From Deltaproteobacteria bacterium (GTDB lineage: Bacteria; Desulfobacterota; B13-G15; RBG-16-54-18), in assembly GCA_016927065.1 (NCBI GenBank), contig JAFGNJ010000004.1, positions 186,001 through 250,000 of the forward strand: a stretch of DNA of 64,000 nucleotides. The letters are read 5' to 3'. The notes under the pieces are model-generated. The model was not told the DNA's origin. It searched no databases and saw nothing but the letters and a program-made list of their open reading frames with translations. The position numbers and the translations under genes were made by a program. Positions within the stretch are counted from its first letter, which is position 1; each line of letters opens with the position of its first letter. Shown one piece after another: positions 58,587 to 64,000 of the stretch.

Positions 58587-58642
58587 TTCAATTCCCTGTT
58601 TCACGATGGCGGCCCGTTGCTTCGGTAACGGGCTATTTGTTT
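58587..58642 (+). ncRNA. Candidate prophage small RNA (about 55 nt)
   Basis: Transcription from the promoter at 58552-58580 should start near 58587. It would stop at a 9-bp stem with a TTCG tetraloop (58612-58633) followed by TATTTGTTTG. The transcript would be about 55 bases with about 25 unpaired bases and no reading frame. The remainder of the gap to attR holds the arm-type sites and nothing else recognised. Confidence 0.5.
58612..58642 (+). terminator. Intrinsic terminator with UUCG loop near attR
   Basis: GCCCGTTGC and GTAACGGGC pair around TTCG, with one G-U pair, followed by TATTTGTTTG. It ends late phage transcription and the proposed small RNA before the host tRNA. Confidence 0.8.
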
Positions 58643-58661
58643 GTCTAAAATTGGACTAAAG
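58643..58661 (+). repeat. Candidate integrase arm-type sites, right arm
   Basis: GTCTAAAA (58643-58650) and GACTAAAG (58654-58661) are direct repeats spaced 11 bases. They match the octamers at 7462-7480 in the same orientation and lie about 115 bases from the att core. Confidence 0.5.
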
Positions 58662-58774
58662 AAATCACGATTATATCCTTTTCGTCACTGTTCTTTACTG
58701 CCCTTTGTCTCTATTGTCTTGACGGGTAACTTGCTGATAAAAGAGGGGAAAGTTGCGGAAATACTTGATTTTTA

Positions 58775-58824
58775 TTGGTGGGCGGAACAGGGCTTGAACC
58801 TGTGACCTTCGGCTTGTAAGGCCG
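58775..58824. repeat. attR
   Basis: The 50 bases equal attL exactly. Here they are joined to the 5' part of tRNA-Val, so the tRNA stays intact after integration. Confidence 0.93.
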
Positions 58825-58851
58825 ACGCTCCCCCAGCTGAGCTATCCGCCC
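58776..58851 (-). tRNA. tRNA-Val (anticodon TAC)
   Basis: On the minus strand the cloverleaf has acceptor GGGCGGA/TCCGCCC, anticodon loop CTTACAA (TAC), T-loop TTCAAGC, discriminator A and encoded CCA. Its 3' part is the phage attachment site. It lies 14 bases after clpX and may be cotranscribed with it. Confidence 0.96.
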
Positions 58852-58865
58852 ACACACGTTACCCC

Positions 58866-60110
58866 TTATGCGACCTCGGCCTCTTTTTCATAGACAAGGA
58901 TGGCCCCCTCCCCTTTTGCAATTACCTCGTCATTGATCAAACATTCACTCACGTTCCCCTTGGAGGGTATCTCGTACATGCTGTCCAGCATGATGTTCTC
59001 TAAGATGGACTGGAGTCCCCTGGCCCCTGATTTCCTTTTGAGGGCCTCTTTGGCCACAGCCCCTAGGGCCCCTTCGGTGAACTCCAACTTTACATTTTCC
59101 ATCTCAAAGAGCTTTGTATACTGTTTGATCAGGGCATTCTTCGGTTTCTTCAAAATCTCGACCAGGGCCCGCTCGTCCAACTCATTGAGGGTGGCGATGA
59201 CGGGGAGCCTCCCGATGAATTCGGGGATGAGGCCGAATTTCAGCAAATCCTCCGGCTGAACCGCTTTTAATATTTCACCGATCTGTTTTTCCTTCTTGGC
59301 GTGTATCTCGGCACCGAAACCAATACCTTTTACGCCGATTCGTTCCTCAATAATCCGTTCGAGACCCACAAAGGCCCCCCCGCACAGGAATAGGATATTG
59401 GTGGTATCTATTTGAATGAACTCCTGCTGGGGGTGTTTTCTCCCCCCCTTGGGGGGGACGCTTGCCGTGGTCCCTTCCAGGATTTTGAGCAACGCCTGCT
59501 GCACTCCCTCGCCCGATACATCCCTGGTGATGGAGGGGCTGTCGGACTTGCGCGATATTTTATCAATTTCATCGATGTAGACGATTCCCCGGGAGGCAAG
59601 GTTGACATCATAATCGGCGGCCTGCAAAAGGTTCAAGATTATGTTCTCCACGTCTTCCCCTACATAACCGGCCTCCGTGAGGGTGGTGGCGTCGGCGATG
59701 GTAAACGGCACATCCAAAATCCGGGCCAAGGTCTGGGCCAGAAGGGTCTTACCCGTTCCCGTCGGCCCGATGAGGAGAATATTGCTCTTCTGGAGCTCGA
59801 TGTCATCGATCTTGTTCGTGGTGTAGACCCGCTTATAGTGATTGTGCACGGCCACTGACAGGATCTTTTTGGCCCTCTCCTGACCGATCACATATTCATC
59901 CAAAATCCGCTTGATCTCCATCGGCTTGGGAACGGGCGACTCAAGGAGAGGTCCTCCCTTCTCAAATTCCTCGGCAATGATCTCATTGCACAGTTCAATG
60001 CATTCGTCGCAAATGTACACCCGTGGGCCGGCAATCAGCTTGCGTACCTGATCCTGGCTCTTTCCGCAAAAAGAGCAGCACAAGAGCCGTCCTCCCTTTT
60101 GTTTCTCCAT
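58866..60110 (-). CDS. clpX: ClpX, ATP-dependent unfoldase of the ClpXP protease
   Basis: The 414-residue protein has the N-terminal zinc-binding domain (CSFCGK at 12-17 and CDECIELC at 34-41). The AAA+ domain has Walker A GPTGTGKT and Walker B YIDEIDKI, and the IGF loop (KGIGFGAE) that docks on ClpP. It recognises tagged substrates, unfolds them and feeds them into ClpP. It follows clpP in the same direction, spaced 17 bases. Confidence 0.97.
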   Translation of the reverse strand: MEKQKGGRLLCCSFCGKSQDQVRKLIAGPRVYICDECIELCNEIIAEEFEKGGPLLESPVPKPMEIKRILDEYVIGQERAKKILSVAVHNHYKRVYTTNKIDDIELQKSNILLIGPTGTGKTLLAQTLARILDVPFTIADATTLTEAGYVGEDVENIILNLLQAADYDVNLASRGIVYIDEIDKISRKSDSPSITRDVSGEGVQQALLKILEGTTASVPPKGGRKHPQQEFIQIDTTNILFLCGGAFVGLERIIEERIGVKGIGFGAEIHAKKEKQIGEILKAVQPEDLLKFGLIPEFIGRLPVIATLNELDERALVEILKKPKNALIKQYTKLFEMENVKLEFTEGALGAVAKEALKRKSGARGLQSILENIMLDSMYEIPSKGNVSECLINDEVIAKGEGAILVYEKEAEVA

Positions 60111-60127
60111 CGTTCACCTCTTTTTTA

Positions 60128-60727
60128 TTATGTCTTTGGCTTCGGCCTTTCGACCACTACCTCGTCAATTATACCATATTCTTTGGCCTGAGGACTGGTC
60201 ATATAAAAATCCCTGTCGGTATCCAACTGGATCTTCTTTACAGATTGGCCGGTATGGTTTACCAAGATATCGTTCAGCTCCTCGCGCAGCCGTAGTATCT
60301 CCCGGGCCTGGATCTCGACATCGGTTGCCGGGCCCTGAAATCCGCCCATCGGCTGGTGCAGGAGGATGCGTGAGTGGGGCAGGGCATAGCGTTTCCCCTT
60401 GGTCCCTGCCGCCAGCAGTACCGCCCCCATACTCGACGCCTGGCCCATGCAGAGAGAGGAGACATCAGGTCTGATGTACTGTATGGTGTCATAGATGGCC
60501 AGGCCGGCGGTCACCAGCCCCCCGGGGGTATTGATGTAAAGGTTGATATCCTTGTCCGGATCCTCCGATTCAAGAAAGAGCATCTGGGCAATCACCAGGT
60601 TGGCCAGATCGTCATCAATGGCTGTCCCCAAAAAGACGATCCGTTCCTTCAGCAGGCGGGAATAGATGTCATAGGCCCGCTCAGCGCGGCCATCCCGCTC
60701 TACAACGATGGGTATTAAATTAGTCAT
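60128..60727 (-). CDS. clpP: ClpP, serine protease subunit
   Basis: The start ATG 60727-60725 gives the standard 199-residue length; an upstream in-frame extension is ignored. The catalytic triad is Ser99 (GQASSMGA), His124 (LLHQPMGG) and Asp173 (DRDFYM). The start region lacks a long propeptide. Confidence 0.97.
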   Translation of the reverse strand: MTNLIPIVVERDGRAERAYDIYSRLLKERIVFLGTAIDDDLANLVIAQMLFLESEDPDKDINLYINTPGGLVTAGLAIYDTIQYIRPDVSSLCMGQASSMGAVLLAAGTKGKRYALPHSRILLHQPMGGFQGPATDVEIQAREILRLREELNDILVNHTGQSVKKIQLDTDRDFYMTSPQAKEYGIIDEVVVERPKPKT

Positions 60728-60740
60728 TGCTCTCTTCCCT

Positions 60741-62024
60741 CTAACCTTTATACTTAACCTCTGCCTCGGCGATGATGAAGTCCAAGACCTTTTCCCGCTG
60801 CAGACCCCGCCTGACAACTGCCACCAGAGATGAGTTCTGCTGCAGGTCTTCCAACGGCCTCTGATAGACCCTGGCCATCTCCTGCAACCTTCCTGTTACT
60901 TCGTCCGTTGTTACCTCTATCGATTCCTGCTGGCCGATCCCCTCCAGCAGAAAGGAGGCCCTCACCTCCCGTTCCGCGATCTTCTGATATTCTTCCCTCA
61001 TTTTTTGTTCCTCTTCAGGGGGAAAATTTTGCTGTTGAGGCGGCATGCGCATCCTGAGATCTTGCAGGAGTTCATCCGTCCGCCGCTGGACTAAATACGA
61101 GGGGATCTCAACGGGATTTGCTTGTAAAAGCTGACTGATCGCTGCGTGACTCAATTCCTCTTTGAGCTTGTGTTCATTGGCTTTCTGCAAATCCTCTGTT
61201 ATCTTTTCCTTTAATTCCTTGAGATTTTTATAATCCCCTACGTCTTTGGCAAATTCGTCATCCAGGGAGGGAAGGACCCGTTGTCTGATCTCCTTGATCG
61301 TGACCTGAAAAGTTACCTCCTTGCCGGCCAAGTCCTTGCGCGGATGATCAGCGGGGAAGGACACTCGTAACTCTTCTTGGCCTCCTATCTTTTTCCCGAT
61401 CAGCCCCTCTTCGAACCCAGGAACCATGGTCCCGGATCCTATTTCCAACAGGTAGTTTTCGGCCTTGCCATCCCGAATGGCTCTGGTACCAAGGAGGCCG
61501 TGAAAATCTATAAGGACTACGTCCCCTTTCTGTGCGAGGTCGCGTCCCTCCACCTGTTTTACCGGCGCGTACATCATTCTGAGCCGTTCTAGTTCCGCTG
61601 TAACCTTTTTAGCAGCCACCTTTCCCTTGAAACCCTCCAACCTCAACCCAGTATAGCCCGTGACCGCTATGTGCGGTCTCACCTCCACGACGACCGAATA
61701 GGTGAACGGCCCTTCCAAATTCAAGGCACCGGAATCAATGGTGGGGGGGGCGATGGGTTCAATGGATTCTTGAGAGATGGCCTTGGGATAAGTCTCGTTG
61801 ATCAAGTTAGAAATGGCCTGTTCCTTGATATAATCACCGTAGTGCCTCTCCAGAACATCCCTGGGGGTTTTCCCCGGACGAAACCCCTTGATCCGGACCC
61901 GCTTGTTGAGATTCCTGTAGAGGGATTCTACCGTCTCCTTTACTTGAGGGGGTGGAATTTCTACCTCAAGCCTTTTCTTGGTGGGACTCAGCTCTTCTGC
62001 GTTGACCTTCACCGATATCTCCAT
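60741..62024 (-). CDS. tig: Trigger factor, ribosome-associated chaperone
   Basis: The 427-residue protein has the ribosome-binding signature GFRPGKTP (47-54), a central FKBP-type PPIase domain (about 155-245; [25 protein letters not shown]) and a helical C-terminal domain. It binds nascent chains at the ribosome exit. Its gene precedes clpP and clpX in one operon, an arrangement common in bacteria. Confidence 0.97.
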   Translation of the reverse strand: MEISVKVNAEELSPTKKRLEVEIPPPQVKETVESLYRNLNKRVRIKGFRPGKTPRDVLERHYGDYIKEQAISNLINETYPKAISQESIEPIAPPTIDSGALNLEGPFTYSVVVEVRPHIAVTGYTGLRLEGFKGKVAAKKVTAELERLRMMYAPVKQVEGRDLAQKGDVVLIDFHGLLGTRAIRDGKAENYLLEIGSGTMVPGFEEGLIGKKIGGQEELRVSFPADHPRKDLAGKEVTFQVTIKEIRQRVLPSLDDEFAKDVGDYKNLKELKEKITEDLQKANEHKLKEELSHAAISQLLQANPVEIPSYLVQRRTDELLQDLRMRMPPQQQNFPPEEEQKMREEYQKIAEREVRASFLLEGIGQQESIEVTTDEVTGRLQEMARVYQRPLEDLQQNSSLVAVVRRGLQREKVLDFIIAEAEVKYKG

Positions 62025-62037
62025 CGTTCCACGCGTA

Positions 62038-62125
62038 TGGTGCGAGAGGGGGGATTTGAACCCCCATCCGTCTCAGACGGGCTGGATCCTAAGTCCAGTG
62101 CGTCTACCAATTCCGCCACTCTCGC
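62038..62125 (-). tRNA. tRNA-Leu (anticodon TAG)
   Basis: Acceptor GCGAGAG, anticodon loop CTTAGGA (TAG), a long variable arm (CCGTCTGAGACGG) and encoded CCA identify a class II leucine tRNA. It lies 13 bases upstream of tig. Confidence 0.96.
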
Positions 62126-62157
62126 TCACTGCTTGTTCAATCAAGCTTGTTCTCACA

Positions 62158-62233
<76 letters not shown>

Positions 62234-62238
62234 ACGTT

Positions 62239-62315
62239 TGGCACGCCCGGGGCGACTCGAACGCCCGGCCTGCGGATTCGAAGTCCGACGCTCTATCCAT
62301 CTGAGCTACGGGCGC
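62239..62315 (-). tRNA. tRNA-Arg (anticodon TCG)
   Basis: Acceptor GCGCCCG with a G-U first pair, anticodon loop CTTCGAA (TCG), T-loop TTCGAGT, discriminator G and encoded CCA. Confidence 0.95.
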
Positions 62316-62321
62316 ATACTA

Positions 62322-62397
62322 TGGGGTGAGTGAAGGGATTTGAACCCTCGACATCTGGAGCCACAGTCCAGCGCTCTACCCCTGAGCTACACTCACC
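62322..62397 (-). tRNA. tRNA-His (anticodon GTG)
   Basis: Acceptor GTGAGTG/CACTCAC with an extra G at -1 opposite the discriminator C, anticodon loop CTGTGGC (GTG) and encoded CCA. The G-1:C73 pair is diagnostic for histidine tRNA. Confidence 0.96.
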
Positions 62398-62402
62398 ATC
62401 TC

Positions 62403-62479
<77 letters not shown>

Positions 62480-62540
62480 CTGTTCTATGCTCTATATCAC
62501 CGATAACAGCTGATGTAAAGGTGATCACCCTCAACCTACA

Positions 62541-62617
<77 letters not shown>

Positions 62618-62662
62618 ACTACCAAAAAGTGATTATACCTATCTTGGCACAAATTGCCAACC

Positions 62663-63265
62663 CTAAGATAGCCCAAGTAAATCCCGCAGCACTTCTTTGA
62701 GGGCGGCCAGGGCCTTGCCCCGATGACTTATCCTGTTCTTTTCCTCGAGGGGGAGCTCGGCCAGGGTCTTACCCAGTTCGGGTATAATAAAAAGGGGATC
62801 ATATCCAAACCCCTGCGTTCCCCGTGCGTGTTCCCCGATCACCCCTTTACATTCACCCTCCACCCATGACTCTTTACCCGTAGGGTCGGCAATCGCGATC
62901 ACACAGCGAAAAGCAGCCCCCCGCTGAGACGGCGGGATACCCTTCAGGAGCCCCAGGAGCTTGCGATTGTTGTCCGCATCCGAGGCCTCCTCACCTGCAA
63001 AGCGAGCAGAGTGAACCCCCGGCTTGCCCTGTAAATAATCGACTTCGAGGCCTGAGTCATCGGCGATGGTCAATCTGCCGGTCTGTTGTGCCACCGCGCG
63101 TGCCTTTTTCAGGGCATTTGCCCGAAAGGTCCTCCCATCTTCTTCCACTGGGGGAAGGGTCGGAAAATCCTTGAGGGAGAGGACTTGTATATCCATCCCC
63201 TTGAAGGACTCTTTGATCTCCCGGAGTTTGCCTGAATTCGCCGAGGCGACGACGATCTCCCGCAC
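62663..63265 (-). CDS. rdgB: RdgB/HAM1-type XTP/dITP pyrophosphatase
   Basis: The 200-residue enzyme starts at GTG 63265 and removes non-canonical purine nucleoside triphosphates. The signatures are [12 protein letters not shown] (6-17), [27 protein letters not shown] (parts at 65-91) and [16 protein letters not shown], with the acidic residues Asp69-Asp70 for the metal. It follows rph closely, a common arrangement. Confidence 0.95.
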   Translation of the reverse strand: MREIVVASANSGKLREIKESFKGMDIQVLSLKDFPTLPPVEEDGRTFRANALKKARAVAQQTGRLTIADDSGLEVDYLQGKPGVHSARFAGEEASDADNNRKLLGLLKGIPPSQRGAAFRCVIAIADPTGKESWVEGECKGVIGEHARGTQGFGYDPLFIIPELGKTLAELPLEEKNRISHRGKALAALKEVLRDLLGLS

Positions 63266-63272
63266 CCTACTC

Positions 63273-63986
63273 CTATAAGGCCTTTTCTTGAATGGCGCTG
63301 AGCTCCTGGACCCCCTTGATCGCCAAGGAGATCATCTGATCCATCGCACCTTTGGAAAAGGGGGCCTCTTCCGCTGTCCCCTGGACTTCAACAAACTCTC
63401 CCTTTCCGGTCATTACCACGTTCATATCCACCTGGGCCCGAGAGTCTTCATAATAGTCAAGGTCGAGAAGCATCTCATTATCGACAATGCCCACACTAAC
63501 GGCCGCCACAGAGTCCATGATGGGGATCGTGTCGACTTCCCCACGCCCTTTGAGCCAGCCAAAGGCATCTACCAAGGCCACGTAGGCCCCAGTAATGGAG
63601 GCCGTCCTAGTCCCTCCGTCGGCCTGAATCACATCACAATCCAACAGGATGCTTCGCTCCCCAAAGGCGGTTAGGTCAGTCACCGATCTGAGGGACCGTC
63701 CGATTATGCGCTGTATTTCCTGAGTCCTGCCCCCTAATTTCCCCCGTACCGATTCCCGCGGGGCCCTCGTGTGGGTGGAGCGGGGGAGCATGGAGTACTC
63801 TGCCGTCACCCAACCGGTCCCCGTATCTTTTAAGAAAGGGGGAACCCCTTCTTGTACGGTGGCGTTGCAGATTACTCGAGTATCCCCCACCTCGATCAGG
63901 ACGGATCCCTCCGCATGTTTGATGTAGTGGCGGGTAATTCTTACTGTTCTCAGCTCATCCCACTGACGTCCGTTGTTTCTAGCCAT
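63273..63986 (-). CDS. rph: RNase PH, phosphorolytic tRNA 3' exonuclease
   Basis: The 237-residue protein has the RNase PH landmarks: [11 protein letters not shown] start, [37 protein letters not shown]-like [30 protein letters not shown] and DMNVVMTG. It trims tRNA precursors by phosphorolysis. Gene context with the tRNA array downstream fits, although all these tRNAs encode CCA. Confidence 0.96.
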   Translation of the reverse strand: MARNNGRQWDELRTVRITRHYIKHAEGSVLIEVGDTRVICNATVQEGVPPFLKDTGTGWVTAEYSMLPRSTHTRAPRESVRGKLGGRTQEIQRIIGRSLRSVTDLTAFGERSILLDCDVIQADGGTRTASITGAYVALVDAFGWLKGRGEVDTIPIMDSVAAVSVGIVDNEMLLDLDYYEDSRAQVDMNVVMTGKGEFVEVQGTAEEAPFSKGAMDQMISLAIKGVQELSAIQEKAL

Positions 63987-64000
63987 TGCTCCCTATAAAA

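Larger units (their letters stand above)
7354..58824. mobile_element. Integrated siphovirus-type prophage (51.4 kb) in tRNA-Val
   Basis: The element is bounded by a 50-bp perfect direct repeat made of the 3' part of tRNA-Val. It contains a tyrosine integrase next to attL, a repressor with divergent early promoters, recombination and replication genes, a full head-tail module and lysis genes ending near attR. The gene order terminase, portal, protease, HK97 capsid, connectors, tail tube, chaperones and tape measure is that of a tailed phage with a long non-contractile tail. No sheath gene was seen. Several accessory genes are interrupted, but the core structural genes read through, with one tail gene broken. 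Confidence 0.95.

Noticed and set aside
7404-58774. Alternative genetic code in the phage (TGA or TAG as sense)
   Set aside because: TGA, TAG and TAA all end other intact genes of the same phage, and the interrupted genes carry different stops plus a frameshift, which fits decay better.

Overview
The window is bacterial chromosome carrying one complete but partly decayed tailed-phage prophage. The chromosomal genes (glmU, a membrane Ser/Thr kinase/phosphatase signalling cluster, tig-clpP-clpX, rdgB-rph and a dense tRNA array with encoded CCA ends) look like a Gram-negative. The phage gene content recalls prophages of Deltaproteobacteria/Desulfobacterota, but that assignment is an inference and no rRNA or other definitive marker is present.

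Left chromosomal arm (1-7353): the 5' part of glmU on the minus strand, then divergently five plus-strand genes forming one envelope phosphosignalling cluster. These are a PEGA-domain Ser/Thr kinase, a membrane FHA protein, a VWA protein, a PP2C phosphatase and a formylglycine-generating-enzyme-like protein. A small GIY-YIG gene, a relic of tRNA-Asp and an intact tRNA-Asp follow.

Prophage (7354-58824): a 50-bp perfect direct repeat, which is the 3' part of tRNA-Val(TAC), marks attL (7354-7403) and attR (58775-58824). The integrated element is about 51.4 kb. Leftward (lysogenic) genes are the integrase, two small proteins, a coiled-coil DUF4124-like protein, an exported SNase-type nuclease and a CI-like repressor. 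A zinc-ribbon cargo gene lies next to attL. An AT-rich operator/promoter region (12468-12610) separates these from a long rightward programme. It begins with CII-like and Xis-like regulators and many small zinc-binding proteins, then an exonuclease and a putative annealing protein, a structured RNA with a tRNA-like 3' end, a HerA-like ATPase, radical SAM, ParB and DUF1376 proteins, HNH nucleases, a transglycosylase and RusA. The morphogenesis module follows: terminase, portal-MuF, protease-scaffold, HK97-type capsid, connectors, tail tube, chaperones, tape measure, tail tip, fibres, and a tail spike combining a beta-helix with a polysaccharide deacetylase. Holins and a GH24 endolysin end it. 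The gene order is that of a siphovirus with a tail of moderate length.

Several prophage genes are interrupted. There is a TAG in an HTH gene, a TGA at the expected first zinc-binding cysteine of an HNH gene, an 11-bp duplication plus a TAA in a radical SAM gene, a TGA in a tail gene, and a DUF6166-like gene cut by an inverted nuclease gene. This suggests decay (or assembly error), although the HNH TGA has a downstream hairpin that fits the bacterial SECIS geometry.

Right chromosomal arm (58776-64000): intact tRNA-Val, clpX, clpP, tig, six tRNAs (Leu, Lys, Arg, His, Arg, Pro), rdgB and rph, all on the minus strand. Before integration, tRNA-Val and tRNA-Asp would have been neighbours downstream of clpX.
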